DNA of 64,000 bases, from NCBI GenBank assembly GCA_020744425.1, contig JAGMUV010000004.1, forward strand, positions 4,340,001-4,404,000. The letters run 5' to 3'. The stretch's first letter is position 1. Every line of letters begins with the position of its first letter. The notes under the pieces are model-generated. The model was not told the origin of the DNA and searched no databases. It was given only the letters and a program-made list of their open reading frames with translations. The translations under genes and the position numbers were made by a program. This DNA is from Dactylonectria macrodidyma. Taxonomy: Eukaryota; Ascomycota; Sordariomycetes; Hypocreales; Nectriaceae. Of this stretch, positions 34,014-45,587 are shown in pieces.

Positions 34014-34775
34014 TTAGATATTGGCCAGTAACCAACACGCTGCGAATGCTCCGTATATGCCGAGGATGGTGGATATTGAGGAAGTGGGCACATAGGTGAT
34101 TGAGGCGGACGAAGTTGCCGTTGACACGGTCGCTGGCGACGCCTCGGTTGCGGTGGTAGTATTGGATCCGTCGGTCATGGCGATTGGGACTTCAATGAAG
34201 AGGGTTGCGTCGTGTATCAAAAACTCAGATGATGGATTCGGGCACTTCTGCTGGATCGAGAGGTTGATGTTTTCGAGCCCCTCATCGTAGGTGAACGACG
34301 AACTGTTGGAGTCGATTTGAAGGACGGAAAAGGTGGGTAGCAGTTCTCCAATCCAAACGATGGTGTTGTTCAAGATGACGCTCATCTGGCAAAGCTGGGC
34401 ATCGCTTAGGTCGGACCGCGGTGCCTTGCCGGACCGTGGGTCGAAGCCCTCGTTTGGATTCGAAATCTCGAGATCGACGGAGACCTGGATGACGTCTCCA
34501 GCTTCGGCATCGGAGGGGAAAACGGCCGGGACTGTGAAGTTGGCAATGCTGGACGGCGAAGCAAACATTCGGCTATATGGCGCTTATGGTTAACTCTTTG
34601 CACTAGACAAACAGAACCTGGGTGTGCATTGCATCACGACTCACATCAAAGTCTCATTGTAAATTGTCGCAGTTTCGCTTAAAATAGCTCCGGAAAGGTT
34701 CTGCTTAGCACCGGCCTGGGTCGCTCCGACGGCGGACAAGATGCCGAAGCAGAGGAGGGCGCTTAATTGGTTCAT
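34014..34775 (-). CDS. secreted GPI-anchored surface protein, unknown family
   Basis: Two exons, 34775-34645 and 34572-34014, join in frame to 229 residues. The ATG at 34775 opens a signal peptide (MNQLSALLCFGILSAVGATQ). The mature part has several N-glycosylation sequons (NLS, NET, NFT, NNT, NSS, NTT), few cysteines, then a Ser/Thr/Ala-rich stretch (TEASPATVSTATSSASITY) and a hydrophobic C-terminal tail ILGIYGAFAACWLLANI without a cytosolic extension. This is the classic layout of a fungal GPI-anchored cell-wall or plasma-membrane protein. The globular region, with DVIQVSVDLEISNPNEGFDP, is not recognised. Its role is unknown. Confidence 0.75.
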
Positions 34776-36298
34776 AATGGTGGTAAGGACTGTGATGAAG
34801 ACTGCCTGCAGTGCTGAAAACGCAACGCCGGTCAAAAAAGAGTGTAATGTTGACGGAAAACAGACTACGAACGCTTCCAAGGTGTGGGTGGTGCGGCACT
34901 AATTATGTTGCTCTCATTTGACTTCGTAACAGGGGGGCATCGATGCGCTTTCAGTCGATTTCCCGATGTTAGTGTGTGCTCTCAGTGTCCGATGCCACAA
35001 GAAGCTTAGCTGTTTAATCTTAATCATCCCATGTTGTGCTGGTCTCATAAATTTGAAACGCTTGGTTGTTGCTGGACCAGGGGTATTACCATCTGTCGTT
35101 TGGCTAGTCTCCATCCGCTTAGTTTTGAAGAAATGGCTTGGGCTAATTTGTGATTTTACCAGGGGCGTGGGCATGTCAAAAGTCGTCAACACATATTTAC
35201 ACCGGCTCCGCTACTGGGCCTTGACGATTTATTTTGTCGGCCTTGATCTCAACTCTCCGCTGAGCTAATGCGTTGCGCTTCGCGTCACACGCTCCACAAA
35301 ACCTGGTAATTCGAGGGTGGTTTTTAATTCTTGGCCTTTCTTCCTCATTTTAACACCCTCAGTCCATTGGCTGCAGCATTTCGGTTGCCCCCCCCATCTC
35401 CGTTGGACAGCCTGACAGTGGCTAGTTACCTTTTGCCCTGTGGCTTGGAGTTGCCTGAAGAGGGAAAGGCCATTGGAACATGGCGCCACGAGTTAAAGCA
35501 ATTAGGAACCTGAAGACAGCTCGTTACCTACGTGGAACTACCTATCAACCTTGGCAAGACCTGTGCTCGGATAATGTCGCCTTTTTGGGGCCACCAAGAG
35601 GATTTGTAGCTTGTTCAGTGATGAAGGAACCAACGAAAACATGCCCTGACTCATCTCTAACCTAGAATACCCACAAAAGAAGCCTTTTCTGTGCTTGGAC
35701 AACCTCCACCATCGTCCAAACTACCCAGGGTTAAGCAGGTGCACCGCCTCTGGCCAGGTACTTTGCCAGCAACGGCAGCAGCGGTTCGGGAAGCTGCAAA
35801 CCAGCATTCATCTTACCTTTGACATCTCTAAATGACACGCTAAAGAGTGGAAGCATTTTGTAAGTTGTGTTGCGCTTACACTTGTCAACCCCCATTAACA
35901 TTTCGACTTCATTTGGAGGTAATTAGTGTCTTGTGGTTTGTGTGGCGTCGACGGTCACAATATTTGTCTACCGTTGTATTAATGATACGATCTTTATCGC
36001 AATTCCATTGTAAATACACCATTGCTACTGGTTCTTGATCGAGCTAGCACTTAGAAATCATGGCGGATGGACGAGCAAGTTATCGATAAAGAGGACGACG
36101 GCGCACACACGGCGCCAACGTCATTTTATGAAGAATAGCCCAAGGATCCCATGAAATCGATGAACTCCCTGTCTAAAAGTCCCTGCCTAGGAATCCCCTG
36201 ATATCGATGTCCTCATTGGTTGGAACACTAGGTTCTTCGCCCCGAGCACTAATTTTTAACATTGCCCCCAGCCTAGTAAATATTGCTGGTGGGCCATC
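34776..36298. other. intergenic, no gene recognised
   Basis: About 1.5 kb. It should include the promoter of the GPI-anchored protein at its left end. Short frames here lack signal peptides and motifs. No repeat or other element was found. Confidence 0.5.
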
Positions 36299-37942
36299 CT
36301 AATGTGTTCCGGCTGCAGAAGCTACCTGCTGCAAGTTGGAAGTGATTTTCTGCCTGGCGGTTTGGAAATAAGGAGATGGTAATAGTGATATCGAGAAATG
36401 GGTAGAGAGTTTCCGCAAGGAAAGTGTGCTGTGCATAAGTTGAAATGTCTCGGCTAGAGTGAACCCGATGTACTGTTTGGGCTCGTTTGAGAACAAAACT
36501 TCTATGTAAGACTCCATATTCTCATAGCAGGTGTGTAGGGTCTGAACCTGGAGTTCTGTGGTAGATTGTGTGCCATTAGAGATGGCGAATTCGTTGATGG
36601 CGAAGCCGGCGTAGTGAAGGTGACACAAAATAGCTTCGTAGGTGAGGAGAGTTGGGCAATCCGTAAAACAATAGAGGCGGACTGATTGGGATCATTTAAC
36701 CTAGACGTTGCCTCGCTGTGTAGCTTGTCTAGTTCGGCTTGCAATGTGCTTGCCACAAGCATGACGGGACACTTGAGCTCGAGGTTCGATCCGTATAGCA
36801 TCCGCCCGCTGGCGAGTAATATTCCTGTTTCACAATTCTTCGACTTCGGATCAAGTAAGCAAGAACCAGGCCACCCGTGGATGGCCTTACACCTGCGATA
36901 TCATCAAGACATTCGCCCATGTGAGATGTCCACTGAAGACGATCGGTCTGATGGAAGTAAGATGATGCCCTGTTGGCTTTCATTAGCGATGCTCTTGGAT
37001 TTATTTCCATCGTTGGCTTACACAGAACACAGAGAATAGCAGGCCAGGAGGGCTCGGCGTTCTTCGGGTGACCTGGTGGTCGAAATTCGGGGCTGGTGGA
37101 GTCTGAACTTGGCAAGATCTACTGGAACGGCACGCGGCTTCTGGTTCAGACCGAGATTGAAAACTATAGTAGCTGCTAATTGAATGAAAAGGGTCAAGAA
37201 TGGTCGACGGTTGACTTGAAAATTGCCCCTTAGGTAGAGTTAGCATCGGAAGCGGTGAGTTGGTAGGCAATGCTCACCATGCAATGCAGACGAAAAGCCC
37301 TTGAAGTAATTCAAGGCTTCGCTCTAACGACCACTCGTTGCGCGATGATGCCTCGTATTTCCGAACAGATCTCTTGTTGCCTGGCGTAGACCTCCAAGAG
37401 ACTGCAATGATACATAACCATAGAAAAGGCTTCGTTTCTTGCAACTCTTGGGCGGAAGACAGGGATTCAAGTGTTAGGAACGGTAGATGGGGTTGTCTAA
37501 AGACTCGAAAATCATTAAACGCTTCCTCGGCGTCCCTCTCACAAGCTAGTTTTGCCATAAGCGAGTGAGTTTTGTCGCCGCCTTGTAGCGACGATGGGTT
37601 TGCAACATTTATTTGGCCGGTATTACCCATAGACGTTTTAGACCGTTGGTTCACAGATGATGTGATCAGAGTGACGAGACCATCGATTTTAGCTTCAAGC
37701 CGATCTGCTCTGGCCGGAGTGTTGGATGTCCTGGACTTTTGTCTCCGCTGTCTGCTGGATGAGTCACAATACTTACCAAGTCGCTCACATCTTGTCCTGG
37801 TCAGCGATCTATGAGACGATCTTGATGGGGACCTCTGGCCTTTGACAATAGTTACCAGCGTCAGTGACAATGCACCGGGATTTGGCTTGGGAGCATGGGC
37901 TACAGGCTGTTCCGTACGCTGCATGCCTGCTTGGACCGGCAT
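36299..37942 (-). pseudogene. Zn2Cys6 transcription factor, probably frameshifted
   Basis: A full zinc cluster is assembled across an intron at 37839-37791: ACSPCSQAKSRC, then NYCQR, then CERLGKYC, giving CX2CX6CX8CX2CX6C. That intron starts with GC rather than GT. RTSNTPARADRLEAKIDGLV follows as linker and coiled coil. Introns at 37277-37229 and 37021-36970 then join LLQGLFVCIAW to GNFQVNRRPFLTLFIQLAAT and to ASSYFHQTDRLQWTSHMGEC, all typical of this factor family. The tail LTYEAILCHLHYAGFAINEF to the stop at 36299 is in another frame; one missing base in the TTTT run near 36678 would explain it. The ATG at 37942 is also out of frame with the zinc cluster. A different start exon is possible. 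Confidence 0.7.
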
Positions 37943-38269
37943 TTCACAGTTGGATTAGGAGAGTGATGAAAGAGTTGTCCAGAGATTTAAAATGCGAGCG
38001 GCATTTGGCCCCGGCGTTGCTGTTTCTTATTGGCTTTGGTGGATTCCCGAGGCCGGCATCTTCGGCGTTGGTGCCAAACTCTCCGGTCAAACGATCGGCA
38101 TGACGGAGCTGAAACCTCTGAACGCTGATTGTCTGGAGTGCACTGGCTTGTCATGACAGTATAAGAAGGCAACGTTTGATGTTGTCTCTGTCTCATTACT
38201 ATCTGCTCTTCAAGACACTTCACTTGGACATAAGTACAACAAGCCCAGACTTTCCAATCTACGCCAACA

Positions 38270-38959
38270 ATGCCTACTTCCAAGGCCTGTCCTTCTCAAA
38301 TTGCGGCCTTGCTGGCCACAATCCTCACCATCTTATGTTTCAGACCTCCCAACCAAACTCCGCAGAGTGGCTGGAAACAAGACCATTTGGGCGTCTATGC
38401 TAGCCCCGGAGTGGCGCTACTCAGACGTCTCGCCACAGGAGCAATTGGGCTAGTCCACGCACTGCTTGTGCTTGGGCGGGACAATGGGTTGATATATCAG
38501 CGTCCTGAGCATCTGAACCGTGAGTTGTTTTGCTGGAACACCTACACAGCTGTTTACCTTTTTCTTACCATTGCTGTTGGAGCTCCGCTACGGCTTATGG
38601 CATTTGGCCAACTCAGCGACAACTTTACCTTTCGCCTCGGACCACCAACTGAGCTCAACACAAGTGGCATTTATTTTTATACGCAACACCCAGGCTATAC
38701 TGGGCAGATTATTGTTCTGGCTGCCAACTTGGCCATATTCTATCGCTAGGACGGTGTCTAGGCCTACGGTACTCCCCAATTCATTCACTCCAAGCTGCAT
38801 GGGTGGGGTCCGGTCTGTCATTACATCGTCGTACTTGGTATTATTCGACGACTGTTGATGAGAGTAAAAGATGAAGAGGATGTGTTGCAGAAGACATTTG
38901 GAGAAAAATGGGTTGTGTGGCATAAATTCACCAAGCGGTTTATTCTAGGCGTCGCATGA
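38270..38959 (+). pseudogene. ICMT-like membrane methyltransferase with two in-frame TAG codons
   Basis: From ATG 38270 the same frame runs 229 codons to TGA 38957-38959, broken only by TAG at codons 160 (38747-38749) and 164 (38759-38761). The protein resembles isoprenylcysteine carboxyl methyltransferase-like membrane enzymes. It has several hydrophobic helices, GIYFYTQHPGYTGQIIVLAA in the middle (the HPGYTG motif is highly typical), and the C-terminal RVKDEEDVLQKTFGEKWVVW followed by HKFTKRF, which holds the conserved RxxxEE and H residues. No GT-AG intron removes both stops while keeping frame. It is either a young pseudogene or a gene whose mRNA is recoded. It diverges from the damaged Zn2Cys6 gene across about 330 bases. 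Confidence 0.75.
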
Positions 38960-39940
38960 GCTAGTATGAGCTAAAGCCTGAGCACTAAAGGGCATTTGTT
39001 ATTATGCTAAGGTAATTATGTTGCCGCATTAGGCAGGTTGTCAGTTTCCAAGACGCGTCTAAGGAGCAGCTTCAAGGTCTCCATCCTAACCCGTCAATTG
39101 GCTCTTCTCCACCGAAGCTGCTGGTGATGTCATCTCATCTCATAGTCAACCGGTTCTTTTCTAGAGCTAAGAACCAACTTGAAGTCACATTGCAATACTG
39201 GTCCTCTGCAATTTCTTTCCGTATCCTGACACAATATCGCGTGAACTTGTTGGTGGCTGCAGCACAGCCTCAGCGTCTTAGCCTCATTTGGTGACGGCTG
39301 ATGCGGTGGTGGCCCGATTACCGAGTTTAATATTATGCAATGCACGCAATGCTGCCCATCCAAGCTCCTTCAAGATGAAGGAAACGAAGAAGTACTAAAG
39401 TGTGAAGCATCTGACATGCTTCTGTCAACCCGCGCAATAGCGAGTTGGTAGACGTTCTCCAGTTCTCCTAGAAACCATTGATTGCATGTTTCAATTCAGA
39501 TTCTCCAAGTTCCGACCATTCCATACGAGATTGCAAGGTTGCAGGGAGATCGAACCTCTGACGCCCAAGTCAATGAATCCGTCTCGCTTGGCTCCACACA
39601 GACTGGCCAAGATCTTTCAAAATGGCCGCAGTATTTTGATCTCCTTGCGCCACATCTTGGCATCCTGCGTACGGTCCTATCAATGATGGCGTCAAATCAG
39701 AGTTTGCCCCACTGATCACAAGAGGAAATGTCCGGTTCAGGTAGCCACCGCCAAGGGGTTGTCTGGAACGTTCCCCTCGTATATGCATTTATACCATGCA
39801 AGCATCACGCCGATTCATCCAAGGAGTCTTGGAAAATGTGTTGGCAGAGATTATCCACGTCTTTATCCCTTCTACACGCTTCCCTGGCTCAGCTGAGCCC
39901 TCCATGTGTTGATCTAACGAATCTAGTCTTGTCTATCTCA
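38960..39940. other. intergenic, upstream of the GT90 gene
   Basis: About 1 kb between two co-directional genes. It should contain the GT90 promoter. Short frames show no motif. No repeat was found. Confidence 0.45.
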
Positions 39941-41755
39941 ATGTGGAAACTTCGAAACCCGTTCCTCCAGCGTGCGCGGTTTACTGTGAGACACATCGCC
40001 ATCATATTTGTGGTCCTATTAGCAGTTGGCAATGTTGTTCTTTGGCACGACTCCCAGTTTTGGGATGCGCCAGGCCTCCGCCAGGCTGTTGGTGTGTACA
40101 AGCACCCGATTAAGAAACTGATGTGTGACGCCAGGACGCAGCACGAAGAGACCTTGACACGTCGCAGCCACGGCGTAAGGGAAGCTGCCGCTAGATACCG
40201 TACCCGACGAGGAAGACATCCACCGCCTGGATTCGATCGATGGTTCCAAGCTGCGCTGGATACCAAGGCCGTCGTCGTTGAAGACTACTTCGACAGGATA
40301 TACAAAGATTTGACACCATACTGGGCTCTTGATGCCCAGACTCTGAAGAAGCGAGCCAGCGCTGGGGAATTTGTGGTCAAGGTCCGAAACGGCACTGCAG
40401 TTGCGCAAGGCCATGTTGGGGACAGAGTGCCGTGGCTGAAACTGTGGACCGAACTCGTGAAAGAGTTTGCAGAGCATCTACCGGATCTCGATATGCCTAT
40501 CAACTACATGGACGAATCTCGAATTCTCCTACCATTCGATGAGGTGGCGAAATTGGTGAAGCTGGAGGCTGAGTAACGGAGGATGCCCAAAATCGAAGAG
40601 ATGACGACGCAGTTCGAGGGGCTGAAAGAGATTGATAAAGCAAAACCCGAACCGTACAAACCGAAGTGGTTTGGTCACAAGGAGCAGTACTGGGACCTTG
40701 CAGTACAATGTTGTGGCCCAACCACTCCAGCGTACGGGGTGAAGCATGTGGCGGAGCTAAGAGGGCCAGCCGAGTTTCCGCAAAATTACACACCAAGTTA
40801 CGCATACAAAGGGTTCATTCAGAACTGGACAGCAGCGATGGACCCATGTCTCCAACCACACATTCGACAGTTGCATGGTAGCTTTATCAAGCCTATCAGC
40901 CTGTCATCGACTCAAGAGCTGATTCCCCTGTTTGGTGGCTCTAAGCTCCCCATTAACAACGAGATTCTTATTCCAGGCGCTATGTATCTGAGCAAGGCAG
41001 AGTTCTATTCCGGCGGAGATAGTCTAGGGCCTTCATGGGTACGTAAGAAGAACGGGCTGATTTGGCGTGGCGACGGCTCGGGTGGCCATACTTGGGAGCA
41101 CACTTGGCACCACTTCCAACGCCACCGTCTTGTGGACATGCTCAATGGTACTTCAGTGTCGCGAGTCGAAGCTGATGGAACCCGAGCGATGACGTTCGAT
41201 CTCCCATCAGCCAACATATATCCCAGTCGCCGTTTTCAGGACGGGCAGTTGGGCGCCTGGCTCAGCACGTTCGCTGATGCTGCATTTGTGCACCTCTGCC
41301 CGCCGAAGAAGTGTAGCTTTTTCAACAAGGTCTTCAAACTTTCAAAGGCAGTCCCCATGAAAAAGCAGTACTACTACAAGTTTCTGCCCGATGTCGACGG
41401 CAACTCCTTTAGCGCGCGTTTCCGAGGCTTCCTGCGGTCCTCAAGCGTGCCGCTGAAAGCAACCGTCTACGCTGAGTGGCACGACGACCGGCTTGTCCCG
41501 TGGCTGCATTTTATACCCCTTGATAACACATTTCAAGATCTGTATCCCGCACTAGATTTCTTTGCTGATGGAGACGGGCCGGGCGATGTCGCTGCCCGGT
41601 TCATTGCTGAGAGCGGCAAGGAGTGGGCTGAGACAGCCCTGAGAAGGGAAGACATGCGACTATACGTGTGGCGCCTACTACTTGAATGGGCCAGAGCGTG
41701 CGATCCAAATCGTCACACTCTCGGTTTCGTCACAGACTTGGACGATGCGATATGA
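39941..41755 (+). pseudogene. GT90 (CAP10/CAP59-associated) glycosyltransferase with an in-frame TAA
   Basis: One uninterrupted frame of 604 residues apart from TAA at codon 212 (40574-40576); no frameshift is present. A type II membrane anchor lies near residues 18-34 (HIAIIFVVLLAVGNVVLW), followed by a luminal stem and the GT90 domain. Recognisable stretches are AARYRTRRGRHPPPGFDRWF, VPWLKLWTELVKEFAEHLPD, LIWRGDGSGGHT and VDGNSFSARFRGFLRSSSVP, with ATVYAEWHDDRLVPWLHFIP near the end. GT90 enzymes include the fungal capsule protein CAP10 and act in the Golgi on glycans. The codon before change was most simply CAA (Gln). The intact frame after the stop suggests a recent loss, a sequencing error, or recoding. 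Confidence 0.82.
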
Positions 41756-43235
41756 ATAGAATAAAAACCCGTGCTCAAGCACTTGTCTGATCTCGTGTAG
41801 GATACGACTCTAGGATGAATAAATGATAACCTATGTCACATTCTTGGTTGAACCCTGCGTTCTAGATGAACGCGTGAGGCTATTCAGAATGATTTGAGTC
41901 AAATTCTTCCGAAATGACCCTGATTTCCTTATCGAGCCCCAACTTCTTGATCAGTCAGGCGCATGGCTCGCATTGATCAGCGAAGATGAACAAGGTCGTT
42001 CTCATACAGGACCGACGTAGTCAATCTTCCAAGGTTAAAATTGATGGACATTTGTTCTCTTCAAAATTCCATGTTGAAGGTCTCTCAGATGTTGAGTAAG
42101 AGAAAATAGAGTCCAGAGTCCAGACGATTTGATCAATGCAAGGATGAGCGAATGGGCGGCAAGCATGCACCACACACACATCGCCTAGTTTCGGCTCGCA
42201 ACGACATGCGCGGCAACTGTCTTTCAATACCAGAATAGCCATGAATACTAATGCGGGCAAGTCATCTGTCTCATCCTCAAATGCTGCAGTGTCTCCAGTC
42301 TCTTTTCCTTGGCAGGTTGGCGGTCTAGCATGGATCACGACGCCAAGGCTCTGATCGCCCACTGATCCCTGTTCGATCTCGCATTTCTCTTCAGGGTTGA
42401 CTCGTTGGTATTTACTGAAAGGTTTCGGGTTACTCATTCAGTGCGTTTAAGGATGTATTGGAGCGCAATTGGAAAAAGAAATCCTGCAGCGCTTTGCGCT
42501 TGACCGCAATTTCCCTGAAAACTATGCGAGCTAAGAATTGTATTGCACGTCAAACATGCATGTTGTGAACACTGTGTCCTAGCTGCAAGACGTACGTATA
42601 TCTAGCCTCCCGTCTATCTGTCGAGACTTTACCTCATATTCTGGCCCTATTGTGCCATTTCAACTCAGCTCTAAAGATATTTCCTCTGTCTATTACGTAA
42701 ATGACATCGTAGAGGATTAGAGGCATTTGATTGGTGGACCCTTAGTTCGGCCGCTATAATCACAAGATCGTTTTACGCGGAAGCAAGAGTTCCGCCATCA
42801 CGGTTTTTGCACCTCTCTCCGGAGCCCGATGCGGCACTAACTACAAGCGTATTCCTGGTTTCCTTCCTTACATGCGCACCTCATTGGGACGATTCCAGCA
42901 TCGGGTCAACGAGTACCGAGCTCAAACATTCGACTCTCTAAAAGCGTAGTATCGGGTCTGATCCCCATCCAATCATCGACAAGTGCTAGGGCGTGCTTGC
43001 GTAACTGTCATCCGCATTCATAAGAAAATCCCGGCTCGTAATGTCCCATATTGACGATCCAAAGTGTGGGGTTGACTGTCGGCATTAGCGAACATCTCCA
43101 CAATGTAACACGCAGATGTTTGTCCGTTATTGACACTAGGGAGGAGAATAGATATAACTTACCACAATGCACTGCCATTTAAAACTGCAGATGCTTAGAC
43201 TTTAGGAGCACGGCCAATTCGGCAGAAGAGCCACC
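41756..43235. other. intergenic region with one weak ORF
   Basis: About 1.5 kb between GT90 and PL4. Apart from the doubtful minus-strand frame listed separately, nothing is recognised. The right end is the PL4 promoter. Confidence 0.45.
42021..42437 (-). CDS. doubtful ORF, 138 codons
   Basis: An ATG-to-stop frame with no signal peptide and one short hydrophobic stretch (LPALVFMAILVL) next to a cysteine-rich run, DSCRACRCEPKLGDVCVVHA. No family is recognised and no splice extension improves it. Length and composition are compatible with chance, so it is reported only as a possibility. Confidence 0.2.
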   Translation of the reverse strand: MSNPKPFSKYQRVNPEEKCEIEQGSVGDQSLGVVIHARPPTCQGKETGDTAAFEDETDDLPALVFMAILVLKDSCRACRCEPKLGDVCVVHACRPFAHPCIDQIVWTLDSIFSYSTSERPSTWNFEENKCPSILTLED

Positions 43236-44971
43236 ATGATATTCCCCATTCTCTTGACGTTTTTCTTGGCATGGGCCAGCTCGGTCCTTGGCATCACTGT
43301 CACCACGGCCACCTCCTCATATACCATCGACTCTGAGAGTTCCTATGGCTTCGTTGTCGTCATCAGTCGCTCGACATGCGACATCACATCGATGAAGTTC
43401 TATGGGACCGAGTACCAATACTCGAGCACCTACAGCCACATTGCTTCTGGCTTGGGTTCTGCGACTGTGTCATACACCACTTCAGGTGAGAATCTATTCA
43501 AGCTACCGGCATAGTGATAGAGCAAGCTAATCAATTATATTAGGTAACTATGTCATTGTTAAATGTGTCGCCGACAATGATTCCTTTGACCTTACGCACT
43601 ACATGGTCTTCGAGAACGGCAGCAACAGCATCTACATGGGAACGTATACCGTGTCCGAGCCTACTGTTGGCGAACTCCGCTACATCTTCCGTCTCACAGG
43701 CCTGACAACTGCATATCCATACAGCACCGTCTCAGACACCAGTGGCGGCACCGCGATCGAGGGCTCCGACGTCTATACCGTCAGCTCGCAGACGCGGAGC
43801 AAGTTCTACTCGTCAGAGCGTTTCATTGACGACAGTGTCTATTGCGCCACCAACTCTGGCGCATCTATCCATGCTTGCTGGGTGCGCCCCAACCAGCAGG
43901 CTACCGAGAAGAGTAGTGGCGGGCCGTTCTTCAGAGACATCAACCTCAACTGGGGCGGTAGCTATCATAGCGCTACCTACTACATGAACTCAGGTCATGT
44001 ACAGACTGAGAGCTACCGTCAGGGTTTCCACGGCCCCTACGTCTTCAGCTTCAGCCGCAGCGGCATACCCACGGCATCCGGCTTCGATGTATCTTTCTTC
44101 GACAACTTGGGCCTGACTGGCTACGTCGGTGCTTCAGGCCGCGGGTACGTCAAGGGCACAGCGTCAGGCGTATCGACTAGCTTCCCCATCGTGGTCCACT
44201 GGTATAACTCCAACTATCAAGGCTGGGCGTACGCTTCTTCGTCTGGTGCATTTACCAGTCCGGCGCTGGTGGCGGGCACCTACACAATGAAGCTATACCA
44301 AGATGAATTCTTGGCTGCCACGTCAACCGTTACAGTATCTGCCGGTGCCACGGCAACAGCGAACATTGCTGCAAGCAACACAATCCTCACAGGCAGCCAC
44401 ACGACAATCTTCAAGATGGGCGACTACGACGGTCAGCCAACTGGATTCCTGAATGCTGCCAATCAGCTACGTATGCATCCATCTGATAGCCGCATGTCAA
44501 GCTGGAGTCCGGGGACAGTGGCCTCGACTTCCGCTTCGAGCTGGCCCATGGCGATCTTCAAGGACGTCAATAACGGGCAAAAGATTACATTTACTCTTTC
44601 CTCGGCTATCAGCTCTAGCGCTACACTACGCATTGCTACGACACTTTCGTTTGCTGGAGGGAGACCACAAGCTACTGTGAATGGCTATACCTGCTCTGCA
44701 CCGTCTGCGCCGACGACGATCGACAGTCGAGGCGTGACCAGAGGCGCTTACAGAGGCTGGGGAGATGTTTACGATTGCACTATTCCAAGCGGCAACCTGG
44801 TTAGTGGCACAAACACGGTTACAATAAACGTGATCTCAGGAAGTAGTGGAACTACTTACTTGAGCCCTAACGTGGTAAGTAATGATCGGAAGCTCGCCGG
44901 CCTATTAACTATGTTTGTTTCTCTCGCTGACTACGTCATAGATCTTCGATGCAATTGAACTCTTCTATTAG
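43236..44971 (+). CDS. PL4 rhamnogalacturonan endolyase
   Basis: Three exons, 43236-43485, 43544-44874 and 44942-44971, join in frame to 536 residues, a normal size for fungal PL4. The ATG lies in a strong GCCACCATG context and opens a signal peptide ([19 protein letters not shown]). The N-terminal catalytic domain includes [20 protein letters not shown] and [20 protein letters not shown]. The middle fibronectin-like domain carries [18 protein letters not shown], and the C-terminal carbohydrate-binding-like domain starts at about [20 protein letters not shown]. The enzyme cleaves the rhamnose-galacturonate bond of rhamnogalacturonan I in pectin by beta-elimination, outside the cell. The last exon encodes only nine residues (IFDAIELFY). 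Confidence 0.92.
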
Positions 44972-45587
44972 GTTTGAAGATGTGGATCGGAATCAATCCT
45001 GGACAGGGTTACAATGTTTTTCATTTAAAAAAGACAACTTAGTCACGATTGCGGCATTTATTTGTGCCGAATCTTTTCAGTTGCTTCACGCGTTACCTTT
45101 CTGTACATACTTAAGCCACCGGTACCCGGGTAGGGATGATCAGAGTGGCATTTTGCGATAAGGTCATTGGGGATCCGATGGTACCTACTACTGCGGATTG
45201 TTCACATGTGTTTCAACCATTCAATCCCGGCCCTGCAACACCGGAATTGAGAGCTCCCATAATTACTGTCATCTCAACATGACATAGACAGGCAGGTTGG
45301 AAGAAATATCATTGGCTTTGAAGCACAAGGGCTAAGAAAGTCCCATTGGACGATGCTGCGTGATCGATGAACCGACTATCCCACCAGCAGTTGTTTTATG
45401 CACTTGTAAGTCGACAATCATCACACAATATGCTTAGCTCAAATGTTGTACAAATTGAACAGCTGGCAGACCGGCAGCCAGAAACGAAACTCTAAATAAT
45501 ATTCTAATATGTAGATCTCTCGGACCACTCTATGACCCTTCGAACTTGGTGACTCCTCGCTGAATTACTAGGGACTACGCCAAGAAG
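44972..45587. other. convergent intergenic region
   Basis: About 600 bases between the 3' ends of the PL4 and protease genes. No gene or repeat was seen. Confidence 0.45.

Noticed and set aside
36502..36801. Clean intron explanation for the frame change in the second Zn2Cys6 gene
   Set aside because: Every GT-AG choice tried near 36650-36700 put the following conserved LTYEAI segment in the wrong frame; a single-base loss is simpler.
38741..38770. Small intron removing both TAGs of the ICMT-like gene
   Set aside because: No donor and acceptor of realistic length here keep the reading frame and the conserved flanks.
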